Below, piece by piece: positions 21,320 through 30,500 of a stretch of 64,000 bases of DNA. The notes beneath the pieces were generated by a model. The model worked only from the letters and a program-made list of their open reading frames with translations. It searched no databases and had not been told where the DNA came from. The DNA comes from Dendrobium chrysotoxum. Its lineage: Eukaryota > Streptophyta > Magnoliopsida > Asparagales > Orchidaceae. Both the position numbers and the translations under genes were made by a program. The DNA is taken from the NCBI GenBank assembly GCA_019925795.1, contig CM034315.1:34478446-34542445 (forward strand). Reading direction: 5' to 3'. Every line of letters starts with the position of its first letter. Position 1 is the first letter of the stretch.

Positions 21320-22399
21320 GTGCCCAAGCATAAGTTCACTAAGGACCACCTGTGTGATGCCTCTTACTTAGGGAAGCAAGTTCAGTCCTTCTTTCACTCT
21401 GTTAAGGACATTAGCACCTCTAAACCTTTAGAAGTCCTTCACATGGATTTCTTTGGACCTATTAGCACTGCTAGCTTAGGGGGGAGAGTCCATGGTTTTG
21501 TGATTGTAGATGACTACTCGAGGTTCACTTGGATTAAATTTCTGTCATATAAATCTCAGTCATTTGAAGAATTTAAGTCCTTCTCCACTTGGATTCAGAG
21601 GAAGTTAGGCTGTGTGATCTTGACTATTCATAGTGATCATGATGGAGAGTTTGAAAATGTGAAGTTTGGAAGTTTCTGTGAGGAACAAGGGATTAGTTAC
21701 AATTTTTCAGCTCCTAGGACCCCTCAGCAGAACAGGGTAGTTGATAGGAAGAGCATGACCTTAGTGGAAGCCGCTAGAGTCATGCTTGCTGAGTATTCAC
21801 TTCTAAATTACTTTCAGGCTGAAGCGGTGAACACTGCCTGTTATGTGCTGAATAGGGTGAATGTTAGATCAAATCTGAACAAAACACCTTATGAGATCAT
21901 CAAGGGTAGAACTCCAAACCGGTCCCACCTCAATGTCTTTGGTTGTAAGGTTTTCATTCTGAACGACAGGAAATCATCCTTAAAAAAATTTGACCCCAAA
22001 TCTGATGAAGGAGTGTTCTTAGGCTATTCTAGTGTGTGGAAATCCTTTACGGTGTTCAATAAGAGAACTTTAGTGGTGGAAGAGACCACTTATGTGGTAT
22101 TTGATGAATTTGATGCTAAGGTGACTAGAGTTGAGAAAGAAGAAGAGGTAGAGGAGATTACCCGAGGGGTTGGAAATGCAAATATGGAGGAAAGGGTAGA
22201 ACCTCAAACCACATTGCCTAGTGATTGGAGATATTCTTCAAGTCATCCTAAAGAACTGATCTTAGGAGACCCTTCTGAAGGTGTTAGGACTAGGCATGGA
22301 CTTAGGAAGAAAGTAAACCACTCTGCCTTCATCTCAATGACTGAACCCACCAACATCAATCAAGCCCTTTCTGATGAGTTTTGGATCTTAGCTATATAA
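21320..22399 (+). pseudogene. Element A integrase (rve), catalytic Glu replaced
   Basis: Integrase inserts element DNA into the host. The 359-codon open stretch begins in the zinc-binding tail (HLCDASYLGKQ), with the core from about residue 35: VLHMDFFGPIS (first Asp), TIHSDHDGEFEN (second Asp) and PQQNRVVDRKSMTLVEAARV, where the expected catalytic Glu is Asp and the preceding Gly is Arg. VFGCKVF, DEGVFLGYS and the acidic, Lys/Glu-rich C-terminus are normal. Length fits the family, but the altered DDE triad makes it probably inactive. It continues in the same frame into RT after a TAA at 22397. Confidence 0.92.
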
Positions 22400-23275
22400 G
22401 AAGAATTGAATCAATTTGTAAGGAATGATATTTGGGAGTTAGTAGAAAGACCTAGAAATCAAAGTATAGTAGAAAGCAAGTGGGTCTTTAAGAATAAGAT
22501 GAATGATTTTGGTGTGGTTGTTAGGAATAAGGCAAGATTGGTAGCTAAGGGGTATAATCAAATTGAAGGGATTGATTTTGAGGAGGCCTTTTCCCCTGAA
22601 GCTAGATTGGAAGTCATTAGAGTGCTACTAGCCTTTGTTGTTGTAAAGGATTTAAGTTATTTCAAATGGATGTCAAGAGTGCCTTTTTAAATGGGGTAAT
22701 AAAAGAGGATGTTTTTGTAGAAAAACCCCTAGGTTTTGAGAGTTTTCAATATCCAAATCATGTTTATAAATTAAAAATGGTCTTATATGAATTGAAACAG
22801 GAACCCAGAGCTTAGTATAAGAGGCTTAGCACATTCCTATTAGAAAGAGAGTTTGTTAAGGGGAGCGTAGACACCACCCTTTTTCTGAGGAGAATATGGG
22901 ATGATTTACTCATTGTCCAGATCTATGTTGATGATATAATTTTTGGATCTTCTAATAAATATTTATGTGATGAGTTTTCTAAAACAATGAGTAAGGAGTT
23001 TAAGATGAGTATGATGGGAGAATTGTCCTACTTTTTGGGGTTTAGCATAAGGCAAATGGATGATGGAACCTTTCTCAATCAATCTACATACACTAATGAC
23101 ATTTTGAAGAAATATGAAATGGACAAAGCCAAGCCAATCAACACTCCCATGAGCTCCTCTATTCTGTTAGATAAGGATTCAAGTGGAAAATCTGTTGATC
23201 CGAAGAAGTATAGAGGAATAATTGGATCACTGCTTTACCTGACTGCTAGCTGACCTGATATCATGTTTAGTATTT
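22400..23275 (+). pseudogene. Element A reverse transcriptase (RVT_2), frameshifted
   Basis: Copia RT. The first part (22406-22690) gives WELVERPRNQSIVESKWVFK and ARLVAKGYNQIEGIDFEEAF. Around 22655 one base is missing, so that the conserved DVKSAFLNG motif is read in another frame from 22674. There KEDVFVEKPLGFE and YVDDIIFGSSNK (intact catalytic Asp-Asp) follow, and SKEFKMSMMGELSYFLGF is intact. A stop replaces a Trp/Arg codon in KQEPRA-YKR and another lies after LLYLTAS. Otherwise the domain is complete. Confidence 0.92.
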
Positions 23276-23825
23276 GTCTTTGTGCTAGGTTTCAGGCTGA
23301 TCGTAAAGAGTCCCACCTGACTGCTATTAAGAGAATTCTTAGATATCTTTTAGGGACTCCACACCTAGGAATCTAGTACCCTAGGCACAACACCTCTTTT
23401 GAGATTATTGGGTATTCTGATTCTGACTTTGCAGGGTGTAGGGTGGATAGAAAGAGCACTTCTGGAACTTATCAATTCATAGGATAGTCTTTAGTCTCCT
23501 GGTCCAGTAGAAAATAGAACTCAGTTGCACTTTCCACTATTGAAGCTGAGTATATTGCCTTAGGAAGTTGTGTGGCCCAAGTTCTTTGGTTGAAGCAACA
23601 AGTCTTAGATTTAGGATTACTTGTAGGCACAATTTCTATTCTGTGTGATAATACTAGTGCCATCTGCATCTCTAAGAATCCAATCCAACATTTTAGAACC
23701 AGAGACATTGATATAAGGCATCACTTCATTAGGGACCATGTTGCAAAAGGGGACATTGAGCTACATCATGTAGCAACTGAAAATCAGCTAGCTGACATAT
23801 TGACTAAACCACTGGCCTTTGACTG
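23276..23825 (+). pseudogene. Element A RNase H (copia type)
   Basis: Copia RNase H. GYSDSDFAGCRVDRKSTSG holds the first catalytic Asp, STIEAEYIALGSC the Glu, LCDNTSAICISKNP the next Asp, then RTRDIDIRHHFIRDHV and QLADILTKPL. Three stops (near 23374, 23487 and 23517) replace Trp, Gln or Cys codons. The chain ends at a TGA following KPLAFD at 23824, the normal end of copia pol. Confidence 0.92.
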
Positions 23826-25267
23826 ATTCAGCATTTTGAGGACCAGATTAGGAGTGATTGATATAAATACTTGATTATGATGAATACTAATTTCTGATTT
23901 GTCTTCTTTTCTTATTCTGTTTCTGTTAGTTAGCTGTTTGATTTGATTATTTGCTTTATGTTATTTTTATTTTTTCTATTGATTTCTATTTTAGCCTTGG
24001 TGTTAGTTTGATTTTAGTATTTATTTTGATGTGATTTTTTACCTATTTTTATTTACTAGTTCATCTCTTTTATTTACTGTTTTATGCTTTTTAAAATTTG
24101 ATCACTGCTCACTACTTATGATAAACTGGATTTCTGACTGATAGTTTTACCTAGTTTTTATTTGGAAGCTGATAAGTAGTGATTGATTCCACTGGGTCTA
24201 TTAAAGAGAAGAAACATTGATGATTGTTTCTGTTCCTCTAACTCCCTTACTGGTGTATTATTTCTTTTGGACAAAAATCTTCTTCAAAATTAAAAAATTG
24301 GTTTTTGAAATAGAGATTTGTTTTATCTTCCTGCAGTAATCTACCTCATATAAATAGTATTTTTCAAAGTCTTGAGTCATTATTATGATTTTCTGAACCA
24401 AGTGATTGCACTTATCATACGATGTATGATTTTTGTTTTGTGAATTACTCTTCGTTACTATAGAGAGTAAGCTTTGGCATCTCTGATGTCTGGAAGGTAA
24501 TTTTACAGCTGAGATCCTTTAACATTTTTACGAGGAAGAAAGCTTACAATAGATGTGCAGTGTACCAAACAAAAGGAAAAAGTGGCACAAAATAAGCCCA
24601 AAGCTGAAAAGATGCAAAATGTCGCCAAACTAAAAGATACACAAAGTGTATAAAAAATTAAAAGATGCGCAAAGCGCCAAACTAATTGATAAAGAGGCAC
24701 AAAATGAGCCCAACCAAGCTTTCTTCCCTTTCAGATCGTTAAATGTCTTAGAAGTATCCGTGCGCCACTTAATATTTTCAAAAGCTTGAGTTTGAAAATC
24801 CTGATTTCTGATTTATTACTTTGTAATACTATTATATCAGATATTTTTCTGGAATAAGGCTTGAAAGGATCTCTTTTCGAATCTAATTTCTTTTCTTCTG
24901 AATTGAATTTTTGTTTTGAAAGGAATTTGCATCTATAAGGTGTCCGAGGTGGGGGATTTTCCAACTTTTTTTGGATTTCAGCGCTGTCAATTGTCTTTTT
25001 ATTGGCTTTTGAATTGAAAATTAGGGGAAATTTCATTTACTAGAGCTGATCAAAAAAAAAGGGGGGGAGTAGTAAGTCTTGCAGTTTTGGAATTATATAG
25101 GTTTTACTACTATTATATGTTGTCTTTCCCTTTTTGAGATGTTAAAAGGGGGAGTAGTCAGTCTTGCATTTTGGATTAGTTCAGTGATTTTGTATTATTC
25201 ACCCGTTGTTAAATTCCTATTTTTGAAATTTTTAACAAATATTTTCCAACAACAAAAAGGGGGAGAT
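23826..25267 (+). other. Element A 3' untranslated region
   Basis: About 1.44 kb without a coding frame. The first 1.2 kb parallels 49870-50970 of element B, including irregular AAGAGGCACAAAATGAGCCC-like repeats (24573-24710). At about 25056 it jumps over what in B is the array and accessory ORF. Three polypurine-tract-like runs follow. Confidence 0.75.
25051..25267 (+). other. Element A polypurine tract and two upstream copies
   Basis: GGGGGAG-type purine runs at about 25051-25070, 25143-25157 and 25255-25266; the last directly precedes the 3' LTR and is the primer site for plus-strand synthesis. The first two share GGGGGAGTAGT. Confidence 0.75.
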
Positions 25268-26988
25268 TATTGCAAATTTGGTTTCAAGGACTATAATTTT
25301 GATGATAGCAAACATCTCTTGTTCTTATTGATTGTCTATTCTTTCAGATATGCAGGATCAATTGTAAGTTCAAGCCAGTTCAAGAATGAGTCAGTCTGTA
25401 TTGTAATTCAGGTCCAATGTACTAGTTTTTATTTTTCTTGAGTCAATTATAATATAATTGATCCCCTAGCTAAGTAACCCTGCACACACACACTCAGGGG
25501 GAGAGCCTGAGTGAATTAGAGTTTCTGTTCAATTTTTGTTTAGATCGTCCTGGACTATACTCACATCGCTTGAATGATCAGGTAAAAATAGAAACCCTTA
25601 TTAGGATGACCAAGTTAAGTGTGTCTGATTAAGCAGATCATCCTGGATGATCCATACATCTTATGGGATGATAGGCTTAAATCAGAAATTCTCAGCCGCC
25701 AGATCAAGTTAGGTAAGTTTTAATTTTAGAGATTTGATCTGATTATCCCGGACGATATGTGTATCATCTTAGATGATCTAGTACAATCATGCCTAAATTA
25801 GTATGGTAATTAAGGAAAGTAATTAATATTTAATTGATACGATCATATCATCCGGGATGACTGCAAGATCATCCGGGACGATTATGATCGTCTAGTTTGT
25901 TTTAGCTGTACGTCCAGAGCGGTGCTCAGGATGATTTTGGCACTTTTTGTTCTAATCATACAGGACGATATCCGTATTGTCCTGGATGATCAAGTCATTT
26001 TTGGATCATCCAGCACAAGTTCCTATGAACTACCAGAGCGATCTTTTGGATGAAATTCCTGAATTTACACTAATCATCCCGGACGATCGCAGAATCGTAC
26101 GGGACGATCAGATCCATTTTTTCCACAGATCATCCAGAAGAGCTAGATCATCAAGGCTAAAACAGCTGATTTTAAACTGATTGTACAGCATGATATATTG
26201 ATTGTCCTGGACGATTCTTGCCGACAAGTTTCGATTTAGGGCAATTTTAGAGCCCTCCTTTAAAAGATATTTTTCTTCCAATAAGAAACATCTTTTTTGT
26301 ACTTTCCTTTCCAGAGATACCCTAGAGAGAGAGAGTTTGGGAGAGATAGAGAGAGGATCTTGTGAGGGGGAGTTTGTGAGGGATTCACAAAGGTTGCTCC
26401 AAGCAAGGATCAGAGTCATCTTCTCCGCTCAACGTCTCTGGTCTCGTCTGTGTCTATTGGGAGGATCATCAGTAAGAAGATCCGGGTTCTCTGCCCGCTT
26501 CAGCAGGAAGTGAAAGGAGTTCAGGTTCTCTACCTGCTTTAGGAGGAAGCGAATGGAGTCCAAGGTTCTCTGCCTGCTTCAGGAGGAAGAAAAAGGAGGT
26601 TAGGTTCTCTGCCTCACTGTGTCGGTGGAAAGGAGTTTTTGTACAGGCTTCTCCGCCTTGCTGTGGGAGTAAAAGGATAGACACTTTGAGTTAGTGCAAT
26701 ACCCAGAGGGGAGGCTCCGGGGAGTGGATGTAGGTTAAGTTGACAGAACCACTATAAAATTTTGTGTGTTCTTTCTGATTACTTTCTGCACTTTAGTTTT
26801 CTATGATTAACTGCTTGGGTGTAATCTATATTTGATCTTTTTGTTTGTGTGTTTTACTTGTTTTCACTGTAAATCATCAAAAAGATTTTTTAATGTTGCT
26901 CTCAAATTTTTAAATAACCAATTCACCCCCCCTCTTGGTTAGCCTCGGGACTAGTTCATCAGGGCTTAACATCCCTTTCGAACTTTCA
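25268..26988 (+). repeat. Element A 3' LTR
   Basis: Direct repeat of 17236-18943 in the same order, start mutated to TA, end AACTTTCA. The array lies at about 25544-26220, the TATA-like TTTAAAAG at 26259-26266, the leader units at about 26484-26640 and the U5 block at 26691-26760. Confidence 0.93.
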
Positions 26989-26993
26989 ACTAG

Positions 26994-27384
26994 TATGTAG
27001 CTTCTCTTGAGCTAGAGATTGTTCTTTTACTGCTAGGGTGGATGTTCCAATACAAGGGAGTAATTATTGAAGGTGGCAACTCTAATGTTATTAAGTGGCT
27101 TCATGAATCCTTGAAGAAGGCAAAATGACAGCAAGCTGAAGATTGGAATAAAGATCTTATATTCCTTAATAATTTTAATAATATTATCTTTCATTTGATC
27201 TCAAGAAATTATAATAAAGTACCTGATTATTGTGCTACTTTAGTTTTAAGTAGTAGTTTTGATTTTGATTATTTTTCTATCAATTGCATTCCTTCTTCTT
27301 TGTTTTGTTTGCTGAAGAAGGAGTGTGATTACCAACTTTAGTTTCTTGTAAGTTCTTTATCTCTAAATGCAAATTGCAACTTTC
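26994..27384 (+). pseudogene. LINE-2 RNase H end and 3' end
   Basis: Continuation after copia A: SLELEIVLLLLGWMFQYKG, VIIEGGNSNVIKWLHES and SRNYNKVPDYCAT are the second half of an RVT_3 RNase H (glutamate in the first helix, E-G/D position in the next strand, then the N-x-x-x-D end with ALA-like residues lost). A short 3' UTR of about 50 bp precedes the poly-A at 27385-27397. Confidence 0.75.
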
Positions 27385-27397
27385 AAAAAAAAAAAAA
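27385..27397 (+). other. LINE-2 poly-A tail
   Basis: Thirteen A residues directly abutting the right target-duplication copy, GAGGCTAAAAATA. Confidence 0.85.
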
Positions 27398-27718
27398 GAG
27401 GCTAAAAATACTCTTTTTAATTTTAAAGCTCAAGAGGAAATTTTTTGGAAGCAAAAAACTGACTCTAAGCATCTCATTGAAGGGGATAACAATACCAAGT
27501 ACATTCATGCCTTAGTTAAGAGGAATAAAACCTAATATTTCATTCATAAAATTTCTTTTTTTATGGTTCCCATACTGAGGATCTTGGCAAGATTGCTAAT
27601 TCTACTATTGAGTATTTTAAAAATCTTTTCTATAAGAACTTTGATGTCATTCCTATTAACAATCGTGAGATCATACCCAATATTATTAATCAGGCTGACA
27701 ACTTGAGTCTTACTACCC

Positions 27719-27754
<36 letters not shown>

Positions 27755-28712
27755 TTGTTTAGAGGAAATTTAAGAGACTATCATGTTTATGAAGTCAATC
27801 TTGCATGATGGTTTTACTACTAAGTTTTTTTCAAAATGCTTGGGATATTATTAGTTCTAACCGTCAAAATCCTGCATTAGATTTCTTTGCTGGTAATAGT
27901 TTGCCTAAGTATTTTTCCTCTACTTCCATTACTCTTATCCCTAAGAAGAGTGCCATTAATACCTGAGATGACCTGAGGTCTATTAGTCTTTGCACCTTCT
28001 TTAGTAAGTTAATTTCCAAAATTCTTATAAATCAGCTATCTCCTTTATGCCTAAGCTTATTTCTCCTAACCAAATTGGTTTTGTGATGGGGAGGGTCATT
28101 TTTGAAAACATTTTACTTACCCAAGCGATCCTTAATGATTTTGATGTTAGGGTTAGAGGTAGTAACATTGTGTTAAAGATGGACATTATTAAAGCCTATG
28201 ATAACATCAACTGAAACATTCTTTACAATAATCTTCAGCTATTTGGTTTCAAATCTCTATTTATTAAGCTAGTTCAAAATTGCATTGATGGACCTTTATT
28301 CTAAGTTATTTTTAATGGTAGAAGTATTGGGTTTTTAAAATCAGCTCACGGCTTAAGACAAGGAGATCCTATCTCTCCTACCCTTTTTATTATTGCTATT
28401 GATTATTTATCTAGGGGTCCTACTAACCTTTTTAAAAATCATCCTTATCTCCTTTACATAGACTTCCCTATACCTCATTTTTGCTTTACGAATAGTGTTA
28501 TTATTTTTGATAATGGCTCTCTTAATATGATTAATTTACTTATGAGATTTTTGCATAACTTTGAAGTCTCTAGTGGCATTTTCATTAATAAGAGCAAGAG
28601 CTGCTTTATTGCCTCTAGCAAAAGTTCTCATGACCATATTGCTGCTATTAAAGTTATAACTGGTTTTGTTCAAAAATCTCTTCCTATTAAGTATCTTGGG
28701 GTTCCCTTATAA
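27398..28712 (+). pseudogene. LINE-1 ORF2 reverse transcriptase, degraded
   Basis: Continuation of ORF2 after LINE-2. It begins EAKNTLFNFKAQEEIFWKQK and DSKHLIEGDNNTKYIHAL, the standard approach to the LINE RT. A C35 tract interrupts near 27720. RT motifs follow: PNQIGFVMGR, IVLKMDIIKAYD (catalytic aspartate region), SAHGLRQGDPISPTLF, then CFTNSVIIF where FADD is expected, so the two catalytic aspartates are lost. INKSKSCFIAS and LPIKYLGVPL match the RT thumb region. At least eight stops. Confidence 0.87.
27720..27754 (+). repeat. C35 homopolymer
   Basis: Thirty-five consecutive C after CTACCCA, inside the RT region of LINE-1. It gives a run of prolines in the frame. On the minus strand it is a G35 tract with quadruplex potential. 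The exact length may be unreliable. Confidence 0.9.
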
Positions 28713-29515
28713 AAGTCATAAGAAGTCCTTTTTTTTATGATCTTCTTATTTATGTGCATAATAGACTTAATTCTTGGGACTTTAATTTCTTAAGCTTTGG
28801 TGGCAGATTGATTCTTATTAGAGGTGTTCTGTGTTCGGTTCCTGTTTATATTTTTCAAACTTTATAGCCTACGCTTGCTATGTAGAATAGGCATGAAAAA
28901 TTGTTTAAAATTTCTTTTTTGGAAAGGTACCAACAACAATGGTAAAATATTATGGTCTTCTTGGAGCAGATGTTGTGGTGTTCTAGAAAAAGGTGATTTG
29001 GGTTGTAAAAATATGTATGATATTTTCCATTTATTATGTATGATGTTATGGTTTAATTTTTGCACTAATATTATTCTTTTAGCTAAAATTATGACTGCTA
29101 AGTTCTATTTTGGAAAGAATCCCATTATATGCCCCTATAATAAGGGTGACTCAAGAGTTTGGAAGAAGCTTTGCAATATTAAATGGGAAGATGAGCCCCA
29201 TATCTAACGGGGTCTTGGTGGTACTAATGTTTTCTTTTGGCAAGATCATTAGTTAGGTATGTATTTTATTGATTCTCTCCTGAATATGTTTTCTACTACT
29301 GTTGTTAAGGTTAATTCTTTTATTTCTGTGAATAGTTGGGATTACAATAAACTGGCTTAAGTAATCCCTAAATCTATTATTAGCCAAAATTTATAACTTA
29401 CCATTAATATTGAGGCTGATGATTATTTACTTTGTAACCTTTCAAAAATGGGGATTTCAATCTAAAGGATGCTTGGAATGCTTTTAGATCAAAAAATTGT
29501 ATTAACAAATTTTTT
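28713..29515 (+). pseudogene. LINE-1 ORF2 RT-to-zf-RVT linker
   Basis: Fragmented coding sequence that continues ORF2, with open stretches such as 28824-29207 in changing frames (FWKGTNNNGKILWSSWSRCC; KGDLGCKNM), consistent with the C-terminal part of plant LINE RT and the beginning of the region before zf-RVT. Multiple frameshifts. Confidence 0.65.
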
Positions 29516-29716
29516 TCTATGATTTGTGACAAAAGTATTCCTTCCACTATTGCTACTTTTATTTGGAGAATTTTTCATGAATACATTCTTACTTATGAGA
29601 ATTTAAATAAAAGAGGTTTTGTCTTTCCCTCTAATTGTCAGTGTTGCTATCATGTGGAGAATATGCAACATTTATTTATTTTTAGTCTGATTGCTACCAA
29701 AACATGGATCTAATTG
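29516..29716 (+). pseudogene. LINE-1 zf-RVT domain
   Basis: The frame at 29519-29713 reads IPSTIATFIWRIFHEYILTY, LNKRGFVFPSNCQCC and VENMQHLFIF, matching zf-RVT, a zinc-binding domain between RT and RNase H in plant LINEs (W-R-hydrophobic run, C-x-C-C, E-x2-x-HLF). Little damage is seen apart from a terminal stop. Confidence 0.8.
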
Positions 29717-30053
29717 ATGATATATTTAGATTTAACATTTTTACTTCTAATATTTCCATCAATAAAATGCTTAACCTATGGTTCGTTAATGCTAGAGGTC
29801 ATACTAGGAATTTGATTCCTTCCCTTATTCTGTGGTTTTTATCGCCTGCTAGAAATAACTCTGATTTTAACAATATCCCTATGAACCATCATCACATCAT
29901 TAGTTATGTTAAAGATAAAATTTTGACATTTTTTATTATTAAGCTATTGTGCCATAATAATATCAAGGATTTCTTCTTAGTGGCACAACATCTCTGCATT
30001 CCTTCACAGATTACCCATCTTTATATTGAGCCTAAGCTGGTTTATTGAGTTAA

Positions 30054-30500
30054 GTCCCCTAATAATACTTTTAAGCTTAATGCTGATAGATTGGTTAAAG
30101 ATTCTGCCTTTGGTTATGGTGGTATTATCACGGATGCTCTTGGGAATGTTGTAATGGCTTATGCAGGCCCCTTAGCCAAATGTTATGTTATCTTTACTGA
30201 ATTGTCTGCTATCTTACTTGGTCTGAAATTATGTATTTCTCCTGACATTACTAATATCTAGATTGAAGTGGATGCCTCTTATAGTATTTATCTGAAAGAC
30301 TTTGAGGATATTATTTGTTATTCTAATTTGTTTTATCTCATTAGGGAAATTAAGTAGCTGTTAACCCTATTAAATTACTCAATTACCCATATTCTTAAGG
30401 AAGGGAATTCTTGTGCTGATTAGCTTACTAATCATGGTTGTCACCTGGATTGCTTTAATGATTTTTCTACTACTAATTTACCTAATGCATTGAAAGGGCT
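30054..30500 (+). pseudogene. LINE-1 RNase H domain
   Basis: RNase H of the RVT_3 type, which removes the RNA strand during reverse transcription. It reads FKLNADRLVKDSAFGYGGII then TDALGNVVMAYAGPL, FTELSAILLGLKL and IEVDASYSIYL. The first catalytic aspartate position is kept (NAD), the glutamate lies in FTELSA and the next aspartate in EVDAS. One in-frame TAG before IEVDA and others later end the frame near 30421. Confidence 0.8.

Larger units (their letters stand above)
17236..26988 (+). mobile_element. Element A: complete SIRE-like Ty1-copia retrotransposon
   Basis: A 9753-bp element with duplication ACTAG (17231-17235 and 26989-26993). The 5' LTR is 17236-18943 and the 3' LTR 25268-26988; they are very similar by eye. 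It has a primer site, gag, protease/pre-integrase, integrase, RT and RNase H, and a polypurine tract. It is the youngest element of the nest, and its coding regions have the fewest stops, yet key residues are lost in protease and integrase. It has no accessory ORF after RNase H. Confidence 0.95.
16262..27397 (+). mobile_element. LINE-2: 5'-truncated LINE inserted in LINE-1, interrupted by copia A
   Basis: A LINE of a different subfamily. The duplication AAGAGGCTAAAAATA stands at 16247-16261 and 27396-27410, and a poly-A run ends at 27397. Its own sequence is about 1.38 kb and starts in the zf-RVT approach (IIRWKLVNGNKVCFMNDTWI), continuing through RNase H. The duplication explains why the endonuclease of LINE-1 seems to jump straight to zf-RVT and why RT reappears at 27398. 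Confidence 0.87.

Noticed and set aside
26469..26684. Minus-strand ORF with repeated KAGREPxLLSLPAEAGREP peptide
   Set aside because: Antisense reading of the same leader repeats in the A 3' LTR.
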